Assembly (NCBI GenBank): GCA_029834535.1
Contig: JAQMWT010000055.1
Span: 186,001-250,000, forward strand
Source of the DNA: Chrysophaeum taylorii
Taxonomy: Eukaryota; Sar; Pelagophyceae; Pelagomonadales; Pelagomonadaceae
Reading direction: 5' to 3'
DNA: 64,000 bases
Shown here: one piece after another, positions 10,900-22,359 of the stretch
Layout of the letters: the number at the start of each line of letters is the position of its first letter
How positions within the stretch are numbered: position 1 is the stretch's first letter
Notes under the pieces: model-generated
What the model was told of the DNA's origin: nothing
The model's database searches: none
The model's input: only the letters and a program-made list of their open reading frames with translations
Program-made: the position numbers and the translations under genes

Positions 10900-13350
10900 A
10901 CTTTACGAGGGCAACGGTCCTCCCGGCGCAGGTTGGCACCTGTTCGCCTCCCGATCGGACCGGTTGGCAGCCGTAACGTTCGCAGCGGGACGGGGTATGG
11001 CCGGGGGGCGCTGAAGGAACTTGACGAAGAAGTTGTTCGTTAGACGAAATGTCCGCGGGCTCAAAAACGAGGCGAAGATGGAAGAGTTGGTGGTGAATCA
11101 GCGGAGGCGACATATTATTGCGGGCATGTATCAAGAAACTTGGCTCTCAGGGAATCAATCGTTGGAAGGAGAGGGCGGACCCACGCTGGTTTGCCCGGGT
11201 ATTCCGGCTGGAGAACAAAGCCACCGAAGCCAACAAGGCGTGGCCGTGGCTCTCAGCTCTTCGGCGGCAAGAGCATGGCGAGACAATAGCGAAGAGGTAA
11301 TTCGGGCCTCGGCTCGCATAATGGAGTTACGAGTTGTCGCGTAAGATGCGAATGGTCGTGATGTCGGGCTTGTCCTCGTCAGTGCCTATGTACCGATCGG
11401 TAATGCCACTACTGAGGCAGGCGTGGAGCGTCATGATACTCTATTGTGGGCATGGATGGGGACGGGTATGGATGGGAACGCCAGCATTGGCGTTCGGGCT
11501 GATTTGGATGACAGACACGTATGTGGTCCACATGTGGTCCACATGGAATCCGGCACGTGAACGACGCGGGTCGCCGGATGTACATCTTTCTCGCTGCAGC
11601 AGCTGGCACCTTCTTCACGAAACCGAGCCATTGGGCACATCCTCGCTCGTGCTTACCCCACCAACTCGACCATGTCGTCGTGGACGGTGTCGCAAGTTGG
11701 GTCGTTTTTTGCATGTAGGTGTCACTGAGAGCATTACCAATTCTGATCACCGAGTGCTCGTGTGCATCGTCCGAATCCAGATGCGACTCGCGCGGCATAG
11801 CAATGGTCAAAACCCCCACCGCCGCCTAGACTACTCTCCGCTGCAAACTCCCGCTGTTGCTTCCAATTTTTGTTGCGCCGTGCATGATAACTACAGCACG
11901 TTACCAACGCGACACCGTCGGACGCGGACGGCGGGCTCTGTGTACTCCAAGTTGGAGACAGCAGCGCCCATAACGACTTCTGCCACGCTGAACCGCGCCC
12001 GACGCAACGAACCGGAATGGTTTGCTGCTGCGGCTACGACTCTATTCCCTCTAATTCAAGCGCGCATTTATGCTTTCGCAGCGTTCACGGCAGCATGCTC
12101 GGCCGCCGCGCGTCGCTTCCTTCTCACTCCTCTGCGAGTTGTCGTCGTACCGTTTCTAAGGCCGTGGTACAGGCAAAGGAACGCTGGATGTGCTCGATGT
12201 GTGACGGGCTGAACGCCAGCTGCGAGTCTCTTTGTGGCACATCGCGATATTGGGAGATATAATCGCCCGTCTCAAGTGTGGCTTGTCCAAGGATAAGTCG
12301 TCGCGTGAGACGCTCATGCACACGCCGGATGGTGCGCGCTGTTCAACAACTCAGGAGAACGCCGAAGTCTTCCGAATACACTTTGCGAAGCTATATCATC
12401 GAGAACCTTGTTTTGGCGCAGGGGTCATTGAGGATATCGCACAGCGGCCAATCCGTGATGAACTTTGTGTTGTACCGTCAGATGACGAAACTAGTGGTGC
12501 TGTGCGGCAGCTAAATCTTCCTGACCTTTAAAGACTTTCATAAAACCACTGAACACCGTGCGTGCTCACACCACCGCACTCCCCGCGCTGGTGGCGGTCG
12601 CAGACACCTCAGTGGACACCCGTGTCTCCAGGTGGCTGAAAGTCTCCTATCCAGTTTCCAAAGTACTCGTCGGAAATGGAGTAAGCATGGAAGATTCCGG
12701 AGGTTTCCAGGTCGTTTGTTCACATTTCCGGAAATATGCGAGTCATAGAGAAACAACCGAAAGAATGGGATATCGACCTTATTGGTATTTTTCTGAAGAA
12801 AGGTGATCTTTCGCAGCCAGGTTCTTATCGGGGCGTGATGATGCTCGAGGTCGCGCAAAAGCTTGTCTCCAACATCATAAGTGCGCGTCTCGGTGCCATA
12901 TCCGCTGAGCTAGAACACGAATCGCAGTGTGGCTTTCGGCCGGAACGGGGGACTGCCGTCGCAACCTTCAGCCTGATGGCATTGAAGAAGCGTCGTGAGC
13001 ATGGCATGGAAACCGTGGTTCTATCATTGATTTCGTTAAGGCTTTAAACAGGGTCACGCGGGAACTAATAACCTTAGCAAAAGCTTTTTAATTTCGGCGT
13101 TCTAGCGAAACTCGTACGTACTTCGACGAGAACTGCGCAGCCCTCGTTGCGCCGTGTCGACCAAAGATCTCGGTGATCTTGGAGGACGAGTTCAAATCGT
13201 GTCGTGAAAGCCAGTTTTTCACGACACTGACGGGGAAACGGCCTTGGGGACGTACTCCGCGCAGTTCTACACAAAGGTCGCAATGTTCAAGACGGAAACC
13301 GCGATAAGTCACGACTCGCATCTGACCGCCCATCGATACATTCGTGGGCT
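10900..13350 (+). mobile_element. Decayed non-LTR retrotransposon (LINE) with APE endonuclease and RT
   Basis: The 5' leader (about 10905-11015) is shared with the SINE-like copy at 47423. An apurinic-type endonuclease follows in broken frames: NVRGLKNEAKMEEL and a QETW motif near 11040-11150, GPHGIRHVNDAGRR near 11525-11580, HPRSCLPHQLDHVVV near 11640-11685, and SDHRVLV near 11740-11765. A reverse transcriptase fragment at 12736-13080 shows FLKKGDLSQPGSYRGVMML and CGFRPERGTAVATFSL. A frameshift then falls where the catalytic region should begin. Many stops show the copy is dead. The endonuclease-RT arrangement puts it among APE-type LINEs; the clade is unresolved. Confidence 0.85.
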
Positions 13351-16300
13351 GCTCTCCTCATAGTTGTGGGATAAAGTGAAGTTGATCCTGACGACGGATC
13401 GTGAGAGGCTCGGGACTTTGAGATCCGTCGTTAAGTAAGTGCTGAATTCGAAGTGAAGATGCAGGAATAAACCGATAGCGGGAGAGGAGTATTTAGGACA
13501 AACTGCCGAAGAAGGAAAACCCGCGAAGCGAACGGGACATGTAACGTTACGGCGGCGGTTCGTGTGCTAGGTGAGTCGCGGAGGGAGAGAGATTATCTAT
13601 GTACAAAATGCTGCCAGTTCGTGCTTGACTTGTGCGTCTTTTTTCTCATGAGAAGAGGGAGTGTCCTAAGAGGGGGATACGAATCATGAATAGATACTGC
13701 TTTCGAGCGACTTGTTTGTGTCAAGGAATAATCGGCCATTCAAACGTAAGACACAAGAACGGGTTCTCCAAGAGCGGCCTTAATACTCGAATCGCACGCA
13801 CCCTGTACACCCACACCCGACTGTGCCTCCTCCGAACGCCGATCATAACTCGCGCATTGAGCCGAGTGATCTTGCCAACATCACCTCGTACGATGGCTAC
13901 GGTCGCTCAGACTAGGAATGCTTATTCGTCGACACCCTCCGACGTCACGAACTAAACGAGTACCAGCTATGTATCACCTGCAACAAAGCAGGATGAGGCA
14001 AGACACCGCCGCTATCAATGATGCGTCACAGCTCGACGTAATAACGTGGAATCGAACTTAGCCCGGGGTAAACGGACTGCGGAAGGTAGTCTGCTAATTC
14101 GGCAGTCGTCATGCTTATTCGCCGCTTTACACGGGGTAAATTGATCAACAATTATACAGCGGATTATCTGGTCATGCGGTCGAACAGCTGCACAATCTGG
14201 AACTCCGATATAGCTGAAGCGAAATTAGGCGACGGCGACGAAAGGGGTGCATCCAACGCCCCACGCGAGCAACGAAACCAACCACAGGGCGTTATTGAGC
14301 CTACTTATTGGTTCCGAACGAGTCAAGGGAGAACATCATTCACACGTTTTCGGGAGCTGAGCCCAGTGTGAACTATTCGACGAATACTGTGTGCGAGCAA
14401 GATGACGATGATCCGGGTCCTGTGGATGAATAATACTCATCTTGATGCACTAATGGCTTCGGCCATAGCACCAAGCACTCCTCATACGTACGCACAGTGC
14501 ATCCAACCATTTTAGCTCATTTTTAACGCCGATGTCGCCACAGCGAAGCTCTGGGAGCGATTCAGACGGCTCTGAGCACGTTCCTGAGATGGTCGATTTC
14601 GATTATTTTAAGGTACTCATACCTAGTAGCTGTCTACTCCAATACCAAAGGAATACACTATGAGGCCATCGATGCAGGATTGGGTGATATGCCTGACCGA
14701 CAATATATTGACGATTGTGGACGGAATCGTCTGGCGGCAGTGATTGCATAATTTATCGTTAAGACCTACCACCGTCTTGCACGCTCTCGAAGATTATCCT
14801 TCCATCCAATTGGCCAAGCTGTGTTCTACGTCAGCAAGACGAACGGACACGAGATCTATGAGTCTTTGGTACTGTCGTTGACTATCCACGAAATTTGCCG
14901 GTTTCTGGCGATCAGAATTCACCGTTTGATTTGCCGACAATGATCAATCGGATGAGCATGACAGTCACAGCGACATCATGAGGATAACCTAGCTTCCATA
15001 ACGAGTATGATGAGCCCGGTAGTTATATGCGCGTCACAATGGGACGATTGTTCGGCTGGGTAGGCTTATCCATGCACAAACATGCGGCATCGGAGGGGTA
15101 GAAAGTCATGATGAACAGTTGAATTTGGGGGCAGTAGTCTGTGCGTGCAGTACAGGATCACTTTCACCCGCTGTTACATCCCGAGGAGTCAAAATTCGTG
15201 AAGTCCCATAGGTCGTCTCCGGTGACCTCTAAAAAAAATAAATAAAATCAATCAAATGATTTTGATAGTTCTGCTCTTCTGCCTCGCGTTGCAGCGATCT
15301 GCCCAGATGTTTTATTAAAGAAGCCAGTTACTTCATCCTTAGCGATTTGGCAAAAGCTTAGAAATTGACAACGTTGGGCTGCAGACATACAATGATTCTG
15401 TCGTCCGCACTTGAATTGCTGAAGTAGCCGACGAGTAGATGGATACAGTACTTGGTTCGTCGTCAAGCGGGCGGGTGTACAAGACAAGAGATCGGCGCGA
15501 CCGGAACACCTCGGAAACGCTGCCCTGCGATTGGGCCCTGACGTACCAGAAGTGAGTAGCGAAGTTGTCTCTATCAGCTAACTTACACCGTGCAAGTGGG
15601 GCCAGGGATGAACCTATCGTGTGCTCCGACATGGTTTCAGTTGACGGAGAAGCTATCTAAGATACAACTGACGAGGAACTACCAGCTAGTCGGCCTTTTC
15701 AGGGCCTCCCTCTTCATCAATCAAAATTAACTTAGCTGGAACTGCAGCTGACAAAGCCCCCCCCCAACCAATTACTCGCGAAGCATGCATCTCTCCATAC
15801 GATCCGGCTTACGTGTACACCACTCGTCATATATTTTGCTGGCGTTAGTGGCGCTGCGTTGATTTTATGATGCCAATAATTGGTCGGCACTCCGCATTGT
15901 GCTGGCCGTGGATTCATGCAATCACGCCCGAGCAATTCACCAGTTCAATAAGAATATCTGCGACATTAGTCATCACTTGTTTAAGTCACATCGACGAAAT
16001 TCTGATCTCGTTTTGAGCTCGTCTGGTTCAAATTGCGCATCGTCGGTGAGAAGGAAGTGTAGACGGCAAGCGCAACGCGCGACATTGAAGGTCACTGGTG
16101 GTATCATACTTCCCAAATAACCCATAGCCTTAGTATCCGACATCGTTTCCACTTCCACGCCGTTGGAACCATCATGATGTCTTGGTGCATCTGGAGTGAG
16201 AGCGGGAGGAACTGGAACTGTTGTCTAAACCAACAGGTCGTTCGAGTGCAAATTGAGTGCGTGACCAAGATGACGTCCTGTGCTCAGAGACGCGCGCGTG

Positions 16301-16410
16301 TAAGAGCAGGGAGCTGGATACCAGCATTGCACGCGACGTGGCGCGTGCGCATACAAGGCAAACTCCGAGAAATGCAATGAAAGTCAACCACACGTTTTGA
16401 GGATAAGCTT
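13351..16410. other. No gene; low-GC repeat-rich stretch
   Basis: Stops are frequent in all six frames and no protein motif is recognisable. Base composition is visibly more A/T-rich than in the gene islands. It lies between a LINE and a gypsy remnant and is probably old transposon debris. Confidence 0.45.
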
Positions 16411-16417
16411 GGTGCTG

Positions 16418-16760
16418 ATGAAGGGTGGTTTAAAGAGTCGACGACGAAAAGGGGCAAGGGGAGGACAGCAACTAACGTTTTTAAAGGTCGACTGCTTAGA
16501 GGGGGTGGGGTGCTTGAAGGTTTTGGTGCATTGAGTGGGGACATGAGGGATGTGCCTGAAGGGCGCAAGTTGGTATGCGCGGCCTAGTCGGGGTCATCGC
16601 CGAGCCGCGGGGCAGGCGAAGCTAGGACGGGCCCCGCCCCTAGGTCGTACGCGTGCTGCCGCCGGGCGTATGTGCGACGACGTAGTCAGTAACGAGGGTT
16701 TTAAAAGTGGACTGCTTTGAGGTGGGGAACGGGCATTGAGGAGCTTAAGTTGAGCAACGA
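16418..16760 (+). repeat. GTCGAC dispersed repeat cluster
   Basis: Units at about 16427 (AGAGTCGACGACGAAAAGGGG), 16475 (GGTCGACTGCTTAGAGGGGG) and 16697 (AAGTGGACTGCTTTGAGGTG) show progressive decay. Downstream of the second unit, GCTTGAAGGTTTTGGTGCAT continues in the same way as the copy at 32461. Confidence 0.7.
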
Positions 16761-17242
16761 GGGTTGTTCGTCCAATGTCTATCTCCTTTCTGCACGACAC
16801 AACTTCCAGAAAGTATTGGTTGCATCTCGCTCGGCGTGGCAGTTATGGAAATTAGCAAACGTTCCATAGTTGCAAGAGGACTAGCATGAAAACATGCGTG
16901 AGAGGACTAACTTGAAATATGCGCGTGTTTAATACTTAGAAGTGAAATAATTCAGCTGTAACGTCAACGACTACCGAGCCGGACCACATGCTGCTCCGGT
17001 TCTCGTCGTTGGCTTATTCTGTTGTTCCTGTTCTTGATTCCCACAGCCGAGCTGAACTTAGAATAGAGGAATCCGAATCTTTACATCCTCAACAATTTCC
17101 GAACCGCCTTCGGCGCCATTATCCGTGTCTGAAAGCACATCAACCCCACCCCCAGCATCTTCTTCTCCTACTCAGTCGCCGGAGTCGGCCAACTTTCCCC
17201 GGGGGGCGCTGTCTCTGCGACTGCAGCGGTAAGAATGGTCAG

Positions 17243-17411
17243 CTTCTCAGGATCTGCCTGATTTCCCATTTCGTTTATACTTAATGGCTCACTGTCACAG
17301 GCGCCCGCTACTTAATGGCTTACTGTCACAGGGGGGCGCCACAGGGGGCGCCTGTTCAGCAAGCCATTTAGTAGCGGAAACGAAATGGGAAATCAGGCAG
17401 ATCCGGAGAAG
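17243..17411. repeat. Long imperfect inverted repeat (hairpin)
   Basis: The left arm 17243-17305 contains GATCTGCCTGATTTCCCATT. The right arm 17347-17411 contains its exact reverse complement, AATGGGAAATCAGGCAGATC. The arms extend over about 63 bases with scattered mismatches around a 41-base centre, which itself holds a partial repeat (TTAATGGCTTACTGTCACAG) of the left arm. Confidence 0.8.
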
Positions 17412-19352
17412 TCGACCATTGTTACCGCTACAGCGACCACTAATGTGCAGCAAACCAAGGAAGAAGTCAAGACACCACCGAGTTCTTCAAAGGACCGCCA
17501 AACCTTCCAGATCCGAACCCCATCCGCGACATCGACAGGAGATTACTACGACAAGCAAAATGTATTATGGGCCGACGCTCCTCACGACGACAATGGCTGA
17601 CCACTACCTGTTTTGCATACACACCTGGTAAAACAGGAGAGTATGCAGGCCACACTGCCTACTGATAAAAAGACCAACGATTTGATGGATTCCGACGCAT
17701 CCCGAACTGCATGATGACGGGAAGTCAATGATGGAAGATCCACTGGCATATTCTTCGGCTTTTCTTGACAGCATCATGGGGAACGTGGACTCTTAGGAGA
17801 AAGTAAAGAAAACCGAAGATACCAATCCTGTGCCAATTAAGTTCTTGGCTTATCGACAGTCACGGAAGAAGTTTGGGTGTCTACGCCTCCAACTGACGAG
17901 TGGTGTCGTGAAGGTGCAATCCTCTCAGACAGTTCCCCGTTGGGTTTTTCATGTTTTATGCGTCCAAATAAAGGCGCCGGGGATGGAACGTCGAATGCAC
18001 GCCGAGATTCTGAGGACATTCGGCGTCTCAATGATACACTGCTTGATTATTACAGGCCGAGCGTCCGTCGGGATGATGCACTGGCGTTTCTCGCTGGAAA
18101 GTTGATTCAGACGATTTTGGACATCCGCCGGGGTTACTACATCTTGCGGTTATACCCCGCCCCACAGGAGGTGTTCGCTTTTACCCGTCTACTGAGTGCG
18201 TTCAGTTATATGCGACTGACTCTAGAAAGCCTTCTGGGAGTCACCTTTGCAAACAGTCAAAAACATAGAAGGGTGATTTTTTAACCTGATTGTGGACAGA
18301 AACGAACTTTGATTGCAATGCACTGCAATGCATTGTCCGCGTCACTCCACATCTTAAAGGGGAATGTGGCATAGTGAATCAAACCCATTTTATGAAGGAG
18401 ATCGTTGAATTCTTTCAGCATCTATTGACGTTTGATGGACTTCGTTCATCACCTCGGTCGTTGGATGCTATCCTTCGCCTGGTACTACTTCTGCTGCACA
18501 TCCAAAGAAGCACCTGCGACCTTTCATTGGCGTTGACAGTTTCTGCCAACGCTTTATTCGCAACTTTGCCAACGTAACGGAACCACTGAGTCGGAGGACA
18601 CTTCTGCACGTTGATTTTAGGTGGACTCTGAAATGTCAGGAAGCATGGGGTGGTATCATTGATGCATTTTTTTAAACCAAGGGGAATTTCATCTTGATAT
18701 AACATCGTATACAACAGGCATTCTACATTTGCGCAGATGTGCCTAGAGGCACATCCATATCTGAAAGTGCTTGTTGTTGATAACTAAGGTAAACAGCATA
18801 CTGCGGAACGAGTCTTAGAGTACTGGAGGTAGACTGTGCCTAAATTAATGAGAAAGTATAAACCTCGTCGCCTGAAACTGTCAGCAGAACTCTTAGCTCT
18901 AGAAGACTTTCGACTCTACACAGAGGGACATCAAACGAAGTTGGAAATGAATCGTCGTAAACTTATGTTCCTCATGAACACCACGCATTTCTATAGACAA
19001 ATGGCGAGATGGGCCATGCGACACGAATCATTCAATCGCAAGCATTGATATGCACCGGGAAATTCGTCTGTCATGCGCGTCCCCGAAGCTTTCTTTCAAA
19101 ATCCAAGTGACGAGACTCTTGAGCGGGGTGAAGATCGCGAGCTTCTGATGATGTAAGCGGCGCATGCTTCGCGCGCTTTTCTTTGTGACCACGCCCCTGC
19201 CACCAGATCCGGCTCCGGTTCTTCGGCGCGAGCTACTGTCAACACAAGTCGTGACGTTCGTCCGCCAAGCTTTGAAAATGAATCAGAGCTTGTGGAATGA
19301 GTTGATAGTCTTCTTGGTTTCACAGATCAATGTGAGGACACTATCCTACTAC

Positions 19353-19410
19353 CGGCATGCCCAGTGCATGGGGCGTAGGCTAATCCTAGCGCCGTGGCGC
19401 GCGGGATAAG
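19353..19410 (-). repeat. Dispersed repeat, copy 2
   Basis: On the minus strand this matches 4365-4425, centred on CACGGCGCTAGGATTAGCC. It lies within the gypsy remnant. Confidence 0.55.
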
Positions 19411-20363
19411 AATCACAGGGCGTTCAGACTAGAACGGGAAGCTGAATGATGCTTGATGGTCTGTAGCCATCTGTCACTGTCTTGAGCGAGGAAGTACCAG
19501 GCTGTTATCTTCGTTTGTATGTGGAATTTTCAGTGTGCCTTGTTGCGACCCCGGCCGTATATGACCTGTGGGGACCCGTGGAAGTGAGTTGAAGTGCACC
19601 AGGAGGAGAGCACCTTGAATCCGAGGGATTCCGTTCCAGGTTATGCGGGCAGCGTGGCCTGCCCATCAGAGTCTATCACTTTTGAGAAATTCGCGAGGGA
19701 ACAAACCGAAGTCCCTAGCTGTCGACACATCCTCCGAATTTAAGAAACAGGACGTACTCGTCAAACACGTCAACGTCAGGGAAGTTTAGAAACAGGACCT
19801 ACTCGTCAAAGACGCAAACGTCACGCCATTTTTATTTTTTGAGGTGTTACGCGGTATCCTCTACAGACACAACGAGGACTCTCGACAGCTCCTTGTTCTA
19901 CCCGATTCAACGCGCAAGCACGTTATCCGAGTGCACCACGTACCTTACTTGGAGGTCATGTAGGATGCGATAAGACTGCCAACCAGATTTTGGGAAGTTA
20001 CTGGTGGCCTCGTGTTAGGTACTTTGTTTACGATTCATTGCAGAATGTCTCGCGTGCCAAAATTTTAAGTCTACCGAGCCCAAATGCCATGGCTTCATGT
20101 GTCAATCGATATGAATTGGTGACTCTCATACATACTCTTGGCATGGATATATTCGGTCCTCTCCGAGGCGAGGATGAGCAAGCCTATGTACTTGTGATGT
20201 ACGATCCGTCCTCGACCTTTCTCGTTCTCGCTATCATGGGTACAAAGCATGACTATGCAATATGGAGTGCAATTCATGTTACTAAGATTATGTTTATAAG
20301 CTATCTGCTGCGATGCATAATTACCGAAAATGGGTTCGGAATTTGTTATATGGCTGGCTATTC

Positions 20364-20431
20364 ACGACTATTGTTTGTCTTTAAATGTCGACTGCTAAGA
20401 GGGGGGTGTGTACAAACGACTATTGTTTGTC
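20364..20431 (+). mobile_element. Short GTCGAC-repeat insertion flanked by a 16-bp direct repeat
   Basis: ACGACTATTGTTTGTC occurs at 20364-20379 and again, identically, at 20416-20431. The 36 bases between them are one unit of the GTCGAC repeat (TGTCGACTGCTAAGAGGGGG). The simplest reading is an insertion with a target-site duplication into the dead integrase. Confidence 0.65.
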
Positions 20432-20620
20432 AGTTCAACATCCGATGCCGTACGACGCTTCCGTATCACTCACTCACAAAGAAATTTATACCAAGGGGTC
20501 AACATATTTATCAGACCATTCCTACGTGCCCTCGATCAACTCAACGATTGGTCGAATTATGTGCGTACTGTGTATCTGGAGAGGTTTGACCCTCTCCAGA
20601 GGTGCGCGTGCGGTCTAAGA

Positions 20621-21146
20621 TGTGACTAGACCATTCCGCCTCACCACATGCTACTGTTTCAGGAATAGAGCTCCTTACCTCCGAGGGGCATACGCTCAGA
20701 GAAGCTTTCACACTGGGAGAGAGGTACAGAGCTACTGCCAGATAAACACTGGACTCTGGACCTTACGGCTCGCAGGGTAGGTCGGAAGGAGAACCGGACG
20801 AACTTGATGTTTAGTTGTTTTAAATGAAAGCGGAAGGGAAGGAGATTGGTGGTAAGGATTAAGAGGGAAGGCCATGAATAGGACTCGGAGAGAAAGCCCT
20901 CATATAGGAAAAGAAGCAAGAAGTGGTCCTGTGGGCCAGATGTTGGTGTATTGGAGTACCAAAGAATCAATGATGTACGACGATATGGGTGTAACTCTCT
21001 GAAGTATCTTTTATGTATGGCCCCCTTTTAATAAAAATTCATGGTACAAACATATTCGTATCGCGCATCGGACGTCAACCATAATGCGTAGTCTAGACCC
21101 GCCAATCTTGTGAACAGAAGCTCGAGTAAAGAATTCAAGGTTTGCG
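20621..21146. other. Intergenic, upstream flank of the APMAP-like gene
   Basis: No protein signature is seen. The region marks the change from repeat-rich sequence to the GC-rich gene island. Confidence 0.4.
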
Positions 21147-22334
21147 ATGGGAAATAGTCCGAGGGTGATTGTCGGGGCCGTTCTGGCGTGCGGCGTGTGG
21201 GTGAACTACCGGTGTCGGAAGATCGGGTTCGAGCCAGTGAAGCGGCGGCTTCCCGAGTTGCCCGTGCTCGAGGCGAACTCGCTGCTCGCCGAGGCAGGGC
21301 TCGAGAGAGTGGGGTATGGCGACTTGGTTGGACCCGAGTCGCTCGCCGTGCGCGGGGAGTACGTGTTCACGGGGCTCGCCGATGGGCGTATCGTGCGGCT
21401 GGACGGGCCCTCGAATTGGACGACAATCGCGCGGAGCTGCCAAGTCGAGTCGTGTCCTCCGCTGGCGTCTTGCGGAGCTTCGCCGAGCGACGAGGCCAAG
21501 ACCGAGAGCAAGTGCGGGCGGCCGCTTGGGATGCGGCTGGTGGGCGACGAGCTCGTTGTCGCCGACGCCTACATGGGCTTGCTCCGCCTCGAGCGCGTCT
21601 TCGAGCCGTCGGCGATCGCGCGACGACTCGCCGGAGGGTTTACGTTGCTCAACGACGTCGCGGTCGCGCCCGACGGCACAATCTACGTCACCGAGACGAC
21701 CACGCGATTCAAGCGACGACGTATCGTGTACGCTGCCTTTGAGATGCAAGCCTCGGGTCGCATCCTCCGCTACCGCGACGGGATCGTCGAGACCATCCTC
21801 GAAAACGCGGTCTTTCCGAACGGTATCGAATACGACGACGCGACAAAGTCTCTCGTCTTCGTGTCTGCCAACTCGGTCAAGCGCCTCGATCTCGCCTCGG
21901 GCCAGGTTCGGGACTTTGTCCCCGTGCTTCCCGGCTCGGGCGACAACGTTCGCGCGATGCGCGCGCTTCCGACGGGCGAGGACGTCGGCCCGTGCTATTG
22001 GTTCGGTCTCGGGACGAAAAACGCCAAGCCCTTTTCTCTCCTCAAGTCCTTCGACACCTCCCCGAATTTTCGCCGCTTTATTGTGGCGGTATTGCCTTAC
22101 AAGGCGCTCGTGGAAATCGCGCCCAAGTACACCGTGATCGCCGTCTACGACGCCGCGGGCAACCTCCTCGCCACCTACCAGGATCCCTCGGGGAAGATCG
22201 CCCCCTGGATATCCGAGGCCGAAGTCGCCCACGGCTACCTCTACCTCGGTTCGTGGTATAACCCCTTTCTCGCTCGCGTCAGCCTCGACAGCCTCAGAAA
22301 GCAGCGGCGGCGATCATCGTCGTCGGCTTCATAG
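21147..22334 (+). CDS. APMAP / strictosidine-synthase-like six-bladed beta-propeller protein
   Basis: The protein has 395 residues in one exon. It belongs to the SMP-30/strictosidine synthase/APMAP superfamily, six-bladed propellers that include lactonase and arylesterase-type hydrolases. An N-terminal hydrophobic segment (VIVGAVLACGVWVNY, residues about 7-21) suggests a signal anchor. Diagnostic propeller motifs are LVGPESLAV, GRPLGMRL followed by VADAYMGL, LLNDVAVAPDGTIYVTE, FPNGIEY and the C-terminal GYLYLGSWYNPFLARV. Residues 102-124 hold three cysteines not expected in the core fold. The family call is good. Catalytic activity and substrate are not known, and strictosidine synthesis itself is very unlikely in an alga. 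A CTAC microsatellite (about 22338-22361) separates it from the convergent neighbour. Confidence 0.85.
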   Translation: MGNSPRVIVGAVLACGVWVNYRCRKIGFEPVKRRLPELPVLEANSLLAEAGLERVGYGDLVGPESLAVRGEYVFTGLADGRIVRLDGPSNWTTIARSCQVESCPPLASCGASPSDEAKTESKCGRPLGMRLVGDELVVADAYMGLLRLERVFEPSAIARRLAGGFTLLNDVAVAPDGTIYVTETTTRFKRRRIVYAAFEMQASGRILRYRDGIVETILENAVFPNGIEYDDATKSLVFVSANSVKRLDLASGQVRDFVPVLPGSGDNVRAMRALPTGEDVGPCYWFGLGTKNAKPFSLLKSFDTSPNFRRFIVAVLPYKALVEIAPKYTVIAVYDAAGNLLATYQDPSGKIAPWISEAEVAHGYLYLGSWYNPFLARVSLDSLRKQRRRSSSSAS

Positions 22335-22359
22335 AGGGTCTACCTACCTACCTACCTAC

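Larger units (their letters stand above)
16985..20620 (+). mobile_element. Decayed Ty3/gypsy LTR retrotransposon
   Basis: A reverse transcriptase remnant lies at about 17900-18270 with DIRRLNDTLLDYYRP, then DIRRGYYILRLYP, which matches the gypsy DxxSGYxQI region. An integrase remnant at about 19880-20360 shows the zinc-binding part (GGHVGCDKTANQILGSYWWP) and the catalytic core start (GMDIFGPLRGEDEQAYVLVM). Frameshifts and stops interrupt all domains. Flanking LTRs were not identified. A long inverted repeat at 17243-17411 and a short repeat insertion at 20364-20431 lie inside it. Confidence 0.8.

Noticed and set aside
21135-22232. A long minus-strand frame opposite the APMAP-like gene
   Set aside because: It has shadow composition and no family; the sense strand has clear propeller motifs.
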